Source: Acidobacteriota bacterium (GTDB lineage Bacteria; Acidobacteriota; Terriglobia; Terriglobales; Acidobacteriaceae). From it: DNA of 33,210 nucleotides. Below, one piece after another: positions 15,598 to 24,969 of this stretch (position 1 is its first letter; every line of letters starts with the position of its first letter). A program made the translations under genes and the position numbers. The stretch is taken from assembly GCA_021793405.1 (NCBI GenBank), contig JAJYSV010000047.1, positions 1 through 33,210 on the forward strand, read 5' to 3'. The notes under the pieces were generated by a model that saw only the letters and a list, made by a program, of their open reading frames with translations, was not told the DNA's origin and searched no databases.

Positions 15598-17085
15598 TCA
15601 TTTATCAGGCTTGGGGTCTGCTCCAAGCCTCGTCTTTCCTGGGAGCGGGACTGGATAGGGTTCTATGTCGGGAAGCACCCGAACAGAAGTTGTGAAGTGG
15701 AAAGGATAATTCTTCTTAGGGCCCGGATAAATCAATTCAATGAAAAATGCCGTCCATCCTTTTTTTGGCTTTACCACATGCGCCACATAAACGCCTGGTC
15801 CCGCAGGATGGAGCACGCTGCTCTTGTAAATCGGCCCCACCCAGTCCAGGCGAAAATCGCGAGCGGTTGGGTTTGTAGCTTGCCAAAGATTCACAGCAAT
15901 CGGCTTATCTTTCGTGGTCACGCGAATGTCACCGTTATTCTCAAACTTCCATCCGAATTGCGGGCGTTTGAAATTATCAATGATCGACAAATAAAATGCA
16001 GTGAGATTTTCGTAGGCATCACCATTCAGCGAATGGTTTGCATTCGGCTCATACCGGAGATACTTTTCACCTGGAAGCTCTTTGAAGTAGAACTTCGATG
16101 AATCCGGCAAAAAGTACTGGTCCCCAGCCGCGTTGATGATCAGTTTGGGCATCGTATACCGATCGCGATACGAATATGGGTCGACTATAGACAATAACTT
16201 GCGAAATCTAGGTGTGTTTGACTGGTCGAACAACCCCATATTGTAGTAATCCGCCACTGCCGGAGACCAGAATCCATAACTACGGTAGTGGTGTATTAAC
16301 TGGGGAGTAACATTTAGAGTGTCGATCACCATCGGAACGATCGCTACAACCCTAGGATCGACAGCGGCTGTCGTCCAAGTCGTCCAGCCGCGCTTTGAAG
16401 CGCCAGCGACAACAAACTGTTTGACCGCCAGTTTCCCGCCTTTAGCAGTCGCCATGAAGGATGTCACGGTATCCATTGCCCGCACCGAGGCTTTCGTCAT
16501 CGGCAAGCGTGCCAGCCAGGTTGCATCTCCAGTTTTAAGATATTTCTTCCACGTATAGACAATAATTTCGTCTTCATGCCGTGGGCCATGCGGATCGTTT
16601 GTGAAAGTAAGCGGCTGGTTTGGAACATCGGACAACACGGAAACCACAGTATGCGACGTGGTCGCGATCAATGCAAGCATTGGATCTGCGTTTGGGTGGT
16701 GGCCATCGTTGGAACCTCCGGCGATGATCAGCATTCCCGTAGTGCTGGTAACTTTTGAAGGCTTGTAAATGGTGATCCAGTGTTGCCATAACGTGCGATT
16801 CACCTCGCTGGAGCTACGCCATTTCTGCGATGTCATCTGCAAGAGATAGAAGGTGTATCCAGCATGTTCTGTCTGCTGGATAAGTTCATAGTGATAATGA
16901 CTATCTGGTGCATATACGTATGCGTCGAGTGCAGTTTTCCGTTCGGCTATTAAGGTAGAAGAGAGGGCGAATACAAGCATCATGACCTGCAAAAGGCCAA
17001 ACGCGACCTTCAACGACCAGGTCGCGAGGGAAATATGGTTCGTAGTATCGAACCTCGGCGTCCTTTTCTTTCCATAACAGTTCAT
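15598..17085 (-). CDS. PhoPQ-activated pathogenicity-related (PqaA-like) protein
   Basis: A 495-residue member of the PqaA family (PF10142), an alpha/beta-hydrolase-related fold. An N-terminal hydrophobic segment (about residues 24-45, SLKVAFGLLQVMMLVFALSST) anchors or exports it. Family features are IAGGSNDGHHP near 120, the nucleophile region VVAGASKRGWTTW near 235, MPKLIINAAGDQYFLPDSS near 315 and NANHSLNG near 350, so Ser, Asp and His of a possible triad are all present. In Salmonella the family is linked to resistance to antimicrobial peptides; the activity is not established. The start at 17085 has TGGAGAC 6 nt upstream; an alternative TTG at 17103 has no RBS. Confidence 0.9.
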   Translation of the reverse strand: MNCYGKKRTPRFDTTNHISLATWSLKVAFGLLQVMMLVFALSSTLIAERKTALDAYVYAPDSHYHYELIQQTEHAGYTFYLLQMTSQKWRSSSEVNRTLWQHWITIYKPSKVTSTTGMLIIAGGSNDGHHPNADPMLALIATTSHTVVSVLSDVPNQPLTFTNDPHGPRHEDEIIVYTWKKYLKTGDATWLARLPMTKASVRAMDTVTSFMATAKGGKLAVKQFVVAGASKRGWTTWTTAAVDPRVVAIVPMVIDTLNVTPQLIHHYRSYGFWSPAVADYYNMGLFDQSNTPRFRKLLSIVDPYSYRDRYTMPKLIINAAGDQYFLPDSSKFYFKELPGEKYLRYEPNANHSLNGDAYENLTAFYLSIIDNFKRPQFGWKFENNGDIRVTTKDKPIAVNLWQATNPTARDFRLDWVGPIYKSSVLHPAGPGVYVAHVVKPKKGWTAFFIELIYPGPKKNYPFHFTTSVRVLPDIEPYPVPLPGKTRLGADPKPDK

Positions 17086-17572
17086 TGCGTCTCCATTGTT
17101 CAATGTTGATAAAATGGTCGATTGCTGTCTGCCGCAGTTCCCCTGCTAGTACTACAGTTGCACTTAGCGGATATTCTGAGATTTTATCGAGAGTATGCCT
17201 CAGACTCCGCTTGAAAATCAAGGGTTTACTGTCGTACCGTCCAAAATGGATTTGTAAGTGCAACTAGGAATTTGTCAAGAGTATGCACACGGCTGAGGCT
17301 GGGTGTGCGGGTTGAGGTATAAGGCCATATAGGAACCCCTGAGAATCCTGGAATAAAACAGTTGGAACGCGAAGCTTACAGCTTCGCAGACCGATTCTCG
17401 GGAGTCACCAAAATGCGCCCTAATTGATCGGATGGACAACAGGAACCACGGTTCCATAGCAAAGATCTACAGCAAAATAGCTTGATTCGCAGAACATTTG
17501 AGCAATTGCGTCGCATCCCGAACTGCTTGTAGCCGGTAGCCCTTATATTTCAGTAAACACTTTAACAAATAA
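17086..17572. other. Intergenic region with a structured element
   Basis: No coding frame is convincing. It contains a GCACAC/GTGTGC hairpin at about 17285-17308 and a larger nested fold at 17336-17404: an outer helix of CCCCTGAGAATC with GATTCTCGGGAG (ten pairs, one wobble, one mismatch) enclosing an inner GCGAAGC/GCTTCGC hairpin at 17369-17387. Confidence 0.5.
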
Positions 17573-17601
17573 TTGCGGGATGACGTTATGTCATCCCGCA
17601 A
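17573..17601 (-). terminator. Intrinsic terminator of the TonB-dependent receptor gene
   Basis: A perfect 12-bp stem (TTGCGGGATGAC / GTCATCCCGCAA) with a 5-nt loop, 14 nt past the stop codon. On the minus strand it is followed by TTATTTGTT. Confidence 0.88.
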
Positions 17602-17615
17602 CGGAAGGCATTGGG

Positions 17616-20600
17616 TTAGAATTCGACCCGGAATGTTGCCTGGCCTTGCCGGTTTCCGGCACCCAAATTCGTGACCATCCCAAATGTAGACTGACTGATA
17701 TCACCATTCGGGGCTGCCAGCATCGTCCGATTGAAGGCATTGAAATAGTCACAGCGGACAGTAAGGAGCACTCGATCTGTAACATGGAAGGATTTCATTG
17801 CGTCGAAATTCTCATTTTCCCCGGGCTGCCCATGCATGCTTATATAATTGCGCTTTGCATTCCCAATGCTAAAGTAAGCTGAGGGAGTATAAGCATTCGT
17901 GGTAAATTGAACAGGCTGTACTGTTGTTTTACCGGAAAAATAGTCTATAGAGCGTCTATAATCGAATGTCGCTCTCTTCGCTCCCGGTACAGCATCTGGC
18001 CTATTGATACTCACTACTTCATTGTCTTGTTGCACCCGCACGGGAGAGCCGCCCGAATAATTCAACATTGCAGCCACCTGCCAACCTCCAAACACATTCG
18101 CCCACACGCCCTTTGAATGCCAGAATCTCTGCCCACGTCCGATAGGGAGCACATATGTCAAGTCAATATTTAACATATACGGTACATTAAATAATGACGG
18201 CGCCCACTCAAGTTTCTGGTCATAAGTATTTACCGGATAGTAATCTTTGGACGTATCTCCCTTGTCTGCGTTCGTGAGGTTCTCCGACTGCGTCCAGGCA
18301 ACCAAGTAGCTCAAGCCATTCGAAAAGCGTTTCTCCGCTTGCGCTTCGAACGCATTGTAAAGAGCGGTTCCGGTTTGATCAAAAAAATTGACGAGGCCAG
18401 CAACTTCGATTTGCGGATACGGAAGGAGTGCCTGATTAACTGTGGCACCCCGCCCGAAATCAGTGACAAAGTTCGGATATGGTATTTTAATGCCCGCCTT
18501 TACCGCCTCCGGGGAATTGACCGGTGCGCCTAAAAGTGGCCCGTATGCAAGATATTTTGTTTGTAACTGGTTGATCATGTTCAAACGAGACGTAAGATGG
18601 ATTTGGCGGTTGCCTACATACGCCAACGTCAGGAACTGGTTCCACGGAAGTTGCCTCTGTAGACTCAGGTTCCATTGCTGGGAATATGGTGCAGTTCCTG
18701 CTTTGCTGTTGTAGAGCAGAGCTGCCTGTCCTCCATTAAGCATGCTAGAGCTAAAGGGAGTAGTTGGAGGATCTATCAATGGAGTCGTATCCCAACTCCC
18801 ATAGCCTGGAATATTGGTTCCAGTTTCCTGACGTACAAATTGGCCACCAAGGGGCTGAGTATACTCGCCATTGCCGGCCCTGCCGTTGCCAAAATTATAG
18901 GCGCCCCCATCCAAGTAGGCGAGGTAAAAGCCACTCTGAATCACAGTTTTACTGTTCACCATATAAGAAAACCCAAGCCTGGGGCCAAAGTCGCGCCAGT
19001 GTATGTCCGCACGGGTTGTCCCTGCACAACTCGAACAATTGCCGTACTTTGAGGCCGCGCCAAGCAGGCCGCCAGCACCAGGGTTTGGCTTTGTAGAATC
19101 GAAATATACGACGTTATTGTTTGTGTCATGAAATGGAACCAGCACGTCCCAGCGTAGGCCAGCATCGAGCGTCAATCGGCCATTGACTTTAATATTGTCC
19201 TCAATGTAGGAGGAAACGGCCGTGCTGCGGATCTTCATCTCAAGAGAATTGGTTCGACTGGCAGCATCCACCTCTCCCAGCAGGAAGCTGGCAAAGGAAC
19301 TACCGTCCAAGCTGAAATTTGGGTCTTCCGGATTCGGTATGGATGTCGTCTTCTGACTGAAGTCGAACTCGCCTCCGCAACCGGTACAGTCGATAACGTC
19401 CCTTAAGTTAAAGCGGTATTCGCCACCAATATTGAAGGTGTTCCGTCCTTTAGACCAAAGCCAGTTATTGTCAACCGCAAGGGCATCCACGCGTGCGATA
19501 TTTTCAGTGTTGCTCTGTCCCCAAGCTGTGGGAGGGTATTCACCATCGGCGAAGACAATGCCCGGAAAATACGAAGGGTTTACAATCGCCCCCCACGTAT
19601 TGCCCAAAGGGTAGCGTTGCGCATCCTGAGAGCCGCCCGTTTTTGTATACAAAGCCATACCTGCCGTTAGCACCAGGTTTGGAGTTAAGGTGTTTACATA
19701 GTTGAGCAGGAACGAATCGCCAAGAGTATAGTTATTTACTACACTTTGGAGTGGATTACTTTCAGCAAAAACATCACCACCGCCGGGACTATTGGCACTA
19801 TGGCGCCATTCGCCATAGTGGATACTTTGCCGCTCGTTAAAGTTATGGTCCAACGTGAATCCCCATAGACTAATAGCGTTGGCAACCGATGGAATGGCAT
19901 TCTTTTCGTTGTTTTGTTGGCCATAGTCGGTCCCTGCTCTGTTCGGATCCGGGACATACTTCAAAAGGGCCTGCGAGAATGGGCTGAAGCGCGAGAGCGG
20001 AATTATATTGCCGGGAAACTGTTTTCCCGTCTGCGGATCGTAGATAGGAATTTGGTTGCCCTGTGCATTCAAGAAGTGACTGAAATCCCCGCCTTTCATC
20101 GCCGTAGTCGGCACGGTTCCAAAACCACCTGTATACGCGTTCTCGCGATAATTGTCCAAAGTGAAAAGGAAAAAGGTCCGATTGCGACCGTCGTAAAGTT
20201 TTGGAATGGAAACCGGGCCACCCACGGTGAACCCGTAGTCATTCTGGTGATTAGTGGGAGGGGCCGGATGGCCATCTGCGTTGAAATGTTGTGGGAAGAA
20301 TCCGTCCGAGTCAAAGAACGAATTGCGCATAATATCAAAGGCATCCCCATGAATATGATTCGTTCCGGACGCCGTATTATAGGTGACAGTGCCTTGACTC
20401 AATCCATATTGCGCGGAAAATGTTGAAACATTCACACTAAACTCTTTTATCATTTCATAGGGGGGGTAGCTAGGGGGAACCTCAGTTGGCTGTCCGCTCA
20501 GTGCGCCTAATAATGGAATGCCGTTGATATAGGCACTATCCATCATACTTTCGCCGCCGGAAAGTATGAAGCCAAACTCAGCAGTAGCGTTCGTGACACC

Positions 20601-21140
20601 CGGCGCCTGTCCAACAAAGGCGTCGATCATCCGGGGGCCACCACTGACCTCAATCGGGAGAGTTCTTACAAGTTCAGGTTCCAGGGTCGTGGTCATCTCC
20701 GGCGACGTCGTGTTCAGAGAAATTTGGCTGCTCGTCACCAGGACGATCTGGCTGACCGAACCTGGAACCATATTGAATGCGACTGCCGATACCTTGGAAA
20801 TTTCCACAGTGACGTTCGTTTGCATGGACGTCTTGAATCCGGTTGCGTCCACCGTAACGGAATAGTGTCCAGGATTCAATCCGATGACTACGAAGGTGCC
20901 AACCGAGGATGTGGTGGTGCCCTGCGTAACGACTCCGGTCGAAGCATCTTTAACCGTCACCCTTGCCCCTGGAATTGCGGCCCCTGACGAATCCACAACC
21001 GTGCCGTTGATACCCGTCTGTACCTGCGCATTCAATCGTCCGCTCATAACGAGCATCGCTAAACAAAGTGACAGAACCGGTATACACGCAATTCGAACTC
21101 CATGTAAGCAACGCCTATAAAAATAGTATGATTGAAACAT
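17616..21140 (-). CDS. TonB-dependent receptor with carboxypeptidase-regulatory-like domain
   Basis: A 1174-residue outer-membrane protein. Residues 1-38 are a signal peptide (RIACIPVLSLCLAMLVMSG, cleavage after LNA). A carboxypeptidase-regulatory-like beta-sandwich follows (about 40-125: GINGTVVDSSGAAIPGARVTVKD), then a plug-like region (about 150-250) and a long beta-barrel with alternating aromatic strands ending in ATFRVEF, with a terminal Phe as in barrel proteins. This is the dominant transporter type of Acidobacteriota, thought to import glycans or other large substrates; the substrate here is unknown. The start at 21140 follows GGAGGAGG, about 6 nt upstream. The PqaA-like gene lies 530 nt downstream beyond a terminator, so the two are probably separate transcripts. 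Confidence 0.94.
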   Translation of the reverse strand: MFQSYYFYRRCLHGVRIACIPVLSLCLAMLVMSGRLNAQVQTGINGTVVDSSGAAIPGARVTVKDASTGVVTQGTTTSSVGTFVVIGLNPGHYSVTVDATGFKTSMQTNVTVEISKVSAVAFNMVPGSVSQIVLVTSSQISLNTTSPEMTTTLEPELVRTLPIEVSGGPRMIDAFVGQAPGVTNATAEFGFILSGGESMMDSAYINGIPLLGALSGQPTEVPPSYPPYEMIKEFSVNVSTFSAQYGLSQGTVTYNTASGTNHIHGDAFDIMRNSFFDSDGFFPQHFNADGHPAPPTNHQNDYGFTVGGPVSIPKLYDGRNRTFFLFTLDNYRENAYTGGFGTVPTTAMKGGDFSHFLNAQGNQIPIYDPQTGKQFPGNIIPLSRFSPFSQALLKYVPDPNRAGTDYGQQNNEKNAIPSVANAISLWGFTLDHNFNERQSIHYGEWRHSANSPGGGDVFAESNPLQSVVNNYTLGDSFLLNYVNTLTPNLVLTAGMALYTKTGGSQDAQRYPLGNTWGAIVNPSYFPGIVFADGEYPPTAWGQSNTENIARVDALAVDNNWLWSKGRNTFNIGGEYRFNLRDVIDCTGCGGEFDFSQKTTSIPNPEDPNFSLDGSSFASFLLGEVDAASRTNSLEMKIRSTAVSSYIEDNIKVNGRLTLDAGLRWDVLVPFHDTNNNVVYFDSTKPNPGAGGLLGAASKYGNCSSCAGTTRADIHWRDFGPRLGFSYMVNSKTVIQSGFYLAYLDGGAYNFGNGRAGNGEYTQPLGGQFVRQETGTNIPGYGSWDTTPLIDPPTTPFSSSMLNGGQAALLYNSKAGTAPYSQQWNLSLQRQLPWNQFLTLAYVGNRQIHLTSRLNMINQLQTKYLAYGPLLGAPVNSPEAVKAGIKIPYPNFVTDFGRGATVNQALLPYPQIEVAGLVNFFDQTGTALYNAFEAQAEKRFSNGLSYLVAWTQSENLTNADKGDTSKDYYPVNTYDQKLEWAPSLFNVPYMLNIDLTYVLPIGRGQRFWHSKGVWANVFGGWQVAAMLNYSGGSPVRVQQDNEVVSINRPDAVPGAKRATFDYRRSIDYFSGKTTVQPVQFTTNAYTPSAYFSIGNAKRNYISMHGQPGENENFDAMKSFHVTDRVLLTVRCDYFNAFNRTMLAAPNGDISQSTFGMVTNLGAGNRQGQATFRVEF

Positions 21141-21430
21141 TGTGTCCTCCTCCGTCAAAAATAATACTGTCAAGAATTCCCTATTTTTTATACATCGCAA
21201 GCCATGAAAATATCGCGCCTACTGATCGCGGCTCTCTGAACATTCAGACAGTCGGGGGGCCATGCTCTTTATGCGTTTTTTGCGGCCTTGATGCATCCAG
21301 TCCCATCCATCCATACATCTCAAATTGCCGATGTGTGCAGTTTATTTACCGATCGTTAAAAAAACCGTTTGCCATAGTTAAGTAAATTAAATACTGTGTT
21401 CAAACATGTCAACAATTATGTTCAAAAATA
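21141..21430. other. Upstream region of the receptor gene
   Basis: AT-rich leader and promoter region without a gene. It includes the direct repeat at 21398-21438, 258 nt before the receptor start. Confidence 0.5.
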
Positions 21431-21438
21431 TCAACAAT
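21398..21438. repeat. Tandem 19-bp direct repeat
   Basis: GTTCAAACATGTCAACAAT (21398-21416) and GTTCAAAAATATCAACAAT (21420-21438) differ at two positions and have a 22-bp period, about two helical turns. Such spacing suits cooperative binding of a regulator upstream of the receptor gene. Confidence 0.6.
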
Positions 21439-21439
21439 A

Positions 21440-22012
21440 ACTTGTCAGGAGTTCCTCAGACGGATCTTCCTGCGGGGAAAGGACGCAAAACAGCGGGCAA
21501 GTTGTTGATTGAAAAATTGGTTGTCTCTCCCTGTGCGGGAGCAGGTGCCTGACTACATGGCCGGTAGGTGGATGCGCAGCACAGCCAGAATTTCCTGCTG
21601 ACTCTGGTCCGGTAGGTAAGGGAAGTTTGGTTATGATGCTCTCTTCGTCCACCGGCCAGTGCAGCAAACACAGCCGACCCAGCGCGGCCAGTTGCAGGGA
21701 TAGATGCCACGTTGCCGGTGTAGCGTACGGTGAGTGCGCGGCCACAGTGGCCGCATATCAAGTAGTCCCTGGAGTAAGGCCAGGCCTTCTCATCCCTTCT
21801 CAGTACCATTTCCTCGCCATTGGTGCGCTTCTTCTCCAAGCGCTCCAAGTTCTTAAGAAGCTCCTCCCAGGAGATGTATTCCTCATGATGCGCATGCAGG
21901 CTGACGCGCCAGTCTGCCATGGCCACCGCATGCGTCCGTTTCAGTATCTCCCCGGCGGCATTGATCTCGCGGCGATACTGATATCGGCCATTAAAGCATT
22001 TCTCCTATTGGT
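21440..22012 (-). pseudogene. Remnant of a large serine recombinase
   Basis: The minus strand encodes the C-terminal part of a resolvase/invertase-type recombinase: RYQYRREINAAGEILKR, MADWRVSLHAHHEEYISWEE and the zinc-ribbon motif LICGHCGRALTVRYTGN. After TGN the frame breaks: the expected GIYP-CNW continues in another frame. The N-terminal catalytic serine domain is missing. It is a decayed fragment, probably all that remains of an older integrated element. Nothing suggests it is expressed. Confidence 0.8.
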
Positions 22013-22036
22013 ATAGAGCGCGACACTGATTGATAT

Positions 22037-22113
22037 TGTCGTCCTGAGCCGAAGGCGAAGGATCTCGCGGTTTGCGCGAACCGCCAGGTCCTTCACTTCG
22101 TTCAGGATGACAA
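22037..22113. repeat. Palindromic intergenic repeat (CGTCCTGAG...TTCAGGATGAC type)
   Basis: A ~77-bp imperfect inverted repeat: left arm TGTCGTCCTGAGCCGAAGG..., right arm ...CCTTCACTTCGTTCAGGATGACA, with a central GCGGTTTGCGCGAACCGC hairpin. Repeats of this kind are frequent between genes in Acidobacteriota and some other phyla. It separates the recombinase remnant from the IS1595 remnant. Confidence 0.75.
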
Positions 22114-22205
22114 CCTCTCTTTGCCAATCGCTATACAGCAATTGGAGAACAGCTATAGGGATATTTACTTGACGCCACCAACCCCAACATATGGAGTTCG
22201 GGGTC

Positions 22206-23012
22206 ATGGGCGAAGATTTTCCGAGGACTTTGCTGGAGTTGGAACGGCGCTTTAGCGCCGAGGATGCCTGCGCCGAATACCTTGCTGCTCTGCGCTGGCC
22301 CGACGGATGGGTGTGTCCTCGGTGCGCGAGAGTCGATGCCTGGTCGGTTCGGCGGAACCGGTGGCTTTGCGACCATTGCCGGTATGAGATGTCGGTCACT
22401 GCGGGGACCATTTTTCAGGACAGTCACCTGCCTCTGACGATCTGGTTCCGCGCCATGTGGCAGATCACCAGCCAAAAGAACGGCATCAGCGCTTTGGGTT
22501 TGCAACGGGTTCTGGGCCTGGGCAGCTATAAGACTGCCTGGGCGATGCTCATAAGTTGCGTCGGACCATGGTTCGCCCTGGCCGGGACCAGCTGGATGGC
22601 GTCGTCGAGGTGGACGAGACCTACTGGGGCGGGGAGGAAACGGGCGCCATTGGCAGGCGAACGGAACTCAAGGCCCTGATTATCGTCGCCGCCCAGGAAG
22701 ATGGAAAAGGGATCGGCCGTTATCCGTCTGCGTTCGATCCCAGACGTGACCAAGACCAGCCTGCACGGATTCATTGCTCAGGTCATTGCGCCGGGAAGCA
22801 CGGTGCGGACCGACGGTCTGCCCGCCTATCTGGGGATGAATGGATATGTCCATGATCGCCAGATACAGCGCCATCAAGAACGGGGAGAACACCTGCTTCC
22901 GCGAGTCCATCGCGTGATCTCGCTGCTGAAACGATGGCTGCTCGGCAGCCATCAGGGCGCGATCAGCCATAAGCATCTCGATTACTATCTGGATGAATTC
23001 AGTGCGCTGTGA
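22206..23012 (+). pseudogene. IS1595-type (ISXO2-like) transposase, frameshifted and interrupted
   Basis: The N-terminal zinc-binding region (WVCPRCARVD, WLCDHCRYEMSVTAGTIF) and the DDE region (EVDETYWGG, RTDGLPAYLG, VISLLKRWLLGSHQGAISHKHLDYYLDEF) lie in three frames. One base appears lost near 22552 (expected ML-HKLRR) and one gained near 22719 (expected GIGRIRLRSIPD). Translation stops just after LDEF because group II intron sequence begins at 23002. It is non-functional on three counts. A start at 22206 (MGEDFPRT) is more likely than the ATG at 22191. Confidence 0.85.
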
Positions 23013-23980
23013 AAAGGCACTGATCAACAACGGGTGCAAGTCCCGTCCGGGAACTGGATGCTCCACCCGGTAGCAATCGAAGCAGCGGTGGAGGCAACAA
23101 AGCCGCTGAAGTCTTTCGGTGTAAGGGGTTGCATTTGGCGACTCTGCGAGCGTGCAGGCCGTAACGTGAGTAAACGCTGAGCAGGCATCGAAAAGGACAC
23201 TGCAGGAGCCGATTCGCCTGAATTCCGGGGAAGGCCGACGACAACGGAACAGTATGAGCGAACGGGTTTCGTTGGGCCTGCCGGGGTAGTGGCAACGGCA
23301 TGTAAGCAATGGAGACCAGACGCAACACGGGAAGCCCCGGCGGTGATTGCAATGTGGATCAACTGGCAATTCGCGAGAGACAGGCCGGGCCGTTGGGGGT
23401 GGCGGAGAGGCCCGTAGTACCGATGAAGCCGGGTAACTCCGGTGGAGGGAAGGGGCCTCAGTTAAAGGCAAACGCAGGAAGCGACGAAGAACCGAGGGAT
23501 TGGCGATGAGCCTAACAACTCCATTGAGTGTTCAGAAGTTGCAGATGGCGTTGCACGTGAAAGCGAAGGAATCTCCCGGCTTTCGTTTCTATGCGCTGTA
23601 CGACAAAGTATACCGAGAGGACATTCTGGCGTTCGCCTATGCTCGCTGCAAAGCCAACGGCGGCGCTGCGGGAGTAGATGGACAGACCTTTGAGGACATT
23701 GAGGCGTATGGCGTGGAACGATGGTTGGATGAACTGACGCAGGAGTTGAAAAGTCGAACATATCGACCGCTTCCGGTTCGGAGGGTTTACATACCCAAAC
23801 CGGACGGGAAACAGCGGCCTTTAGGTGTGCTCGCTATCCGAGACAGGGTAGCGGAAACAGCAGCAGTTCTGGTTCTCGAACCGATATTCGAGGTAGATCT
23901 GCTGCCGGAACAATGCGCCTATCGGCGGGACCGCAGCGCACTGGACGCCGTGAGGCATGTCCACAATCTGCAGCAATTCT
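23002..23980 (+). mobile_element. 5' part of a group II intron, inserted in the IS1595 transposase
   Basis: The intron begins with the canonical GTGCG at 23002 and continues with domain I-like sequence (CGGGTGCAAGTCCCG around 23030, many GC hairpins) for ~500 nt without a gene, before its reverse-transcriptase gene. Domains V and VI are not found; the element stops abruptly inside the RT gene. The upstream exon is the transposase codons for LDEF. It cannot splice or move by itself. Confidence 0.8.
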
Positions 23981-23982
23981 AA
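23506..23982 (+). pseudogene. Truncated group II intron reverse transcriptase/maturase
   Basis: The first ~158 residues of an LtrA-type protein, usually above 400 residues. RT0 (FYALYDKVYREDILAFAYARCKANGGAAGVDG), RT1 (RVYIPKPDGKQRPLGVLAIRDRVAE) and the beginning of RT2 (YRRDRSALDAVRHVH) are present. The frame stops after HNLQQF, before RT3 and the catalytic YADD of RT5, and the maturase and endonuclease domains are missing. The ATG at 23506 with GAGGGA upstream is preferred over a TTG at 23500. Confidence 0.88.
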
Positions 23983-24060
23983 ATGGGCCGTCTTTATTGG
24001 GGATACGGCGGCTTTTGAGACCACGATGGCGACCGCGAATGTCGCACCACTCGTGCGTGC

Positions 24061-24527
24061 GACGAACTCTTCATGTCGGCAGATCTCTCCACAGGTGGCG
24101 GCTGCGTTACTCGGTAAGCTCCGGCCACAGATGACCGTCGAGTAGGGGAACAGCGTGGATGCCCTGAAGAAAGCCTGTCCCGGATATGCGGTGATGCGCA
24201 GCCTGGTGATGGGTTTCCGTACCATCCTACGGATCGGCAAGGTCGAGACGCTGCACGATTGGATGAACAAAGCCACCGATTCCGGCATCTATGGAATGCA
24301 GCGGTTCGTCCGCAAGTTGAAGCAGGACCAGAGTGCGGTGGAGGCTGCCGTCGAAGAGACTTGGAGCAATGGTCCTGTAGAGGGACATATCAGGCTCAAG
24401 ACCATCAAGCGTCAGATGTATGGCCATGCAGGATTTGAACTGCTTCGCGCACGCGTCTTACTCCCTCCCGTCTCCTGCCCGCTTGCACCAAATGTGAGGG
24501 GAAACCTATTAAAGAAGGAGAATTTTA
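24061..24527 (+). pseudogene. C-terminal remnant of an ISL3-family transposase
   Basis: From about 24061 the frame encodes RQISPQVAAALLGKLRPQ and, after an in-frame TAG at 24143-24145, DALKKACPGYAVMRSLVMGF, YGMQRFVRKLKQDQSAVEAA and the ISL3 hallmark WSNGPVEG..RLKTIKRQMYGHAGFELLRARV. The DNA-binding and most of the catalytic domain are missing. The likely ISL3 terminal repeat is at about 24483-24505 (GCACCAAATGTGAGGGGAAA). The reading frame now runs into the IS427-type element inserted at 24532. Confidence 0.85.
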
Positions 24528-24537
24528 CTAGGCACTG

Positions 24538-24969
24538 TTAACGAACTAAAAGTTTGATAAACGCGAGAGCAAAGAAGGCAGCAAAGGTGACGTCGAGCTT
24601 ATCGAACCGCACATTGACGCGCTTGTTTTCCTTGAGCTTTCCGAAGGTGATTTCGATATTGCGCCGGGTAGAATAGAGCTTCCTGTCATAGGGAATGGGT
24701 TCTTTCCGGTTGCATCTTCCGGGGATGACCGAGGCAGCGCCACAGGCTGCGATGAGGGCACGGATGTTGTTGGTATCGTAACCTCGGTCGGCAATGACCA
24801 TGAAGATTTTCCTCCAGTCCCAGAACCCCCATAGATTCTGGATCGCCACGCAATCATGGGTGTTGCCAGGGCTCAGCACAAAGCTGTGAAACCCTTGCGG
24901 AGTCAGCGCAAGATGGAACTTCGTGGTCAGTCCCGCACGGTTTCTGCCGATGCTTTGAAGCCCTTTTTT
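24538..24969 (-). CDS. IS427-type transposase, ORF B (via -1 frameshift)
   Basis: This part carries the rest of the DDE domain: second Asp in VIADRGYDTNN and the Glu region RRNIEITFGKLKENKRVNVRFDKL. It has no start signal of its own at the proper place; it is expected to be made as a ~259-residue A-B fusion by -1 slippage at the heptamer A-AAA-AAG (24963-24969, minus strand). Confidence 0.88.
   Translation of the reverse strand, partial: KKGLQSIGRNRAGLTTKFHLALTPQGFHSFVLSPGNTHDCVAIQNLWGFWDWRKIFMVIADRGYDTNNIRALIAACGAASVIPGRCNRKEPIPYDRKLYSTRRNIEITFGKLKENKRVNVRFDKLDVTFAAFFALAFIKLLVR

Noticed and set aside
23002-23505. Possible retron or DGR because of the reverse transcriptase
   Set aside because: The RT0-RT2 sequence and the GTGCG start with a long structured leader fit a group II intron; no msr/msd fold or variable-region repeat pair was seen.
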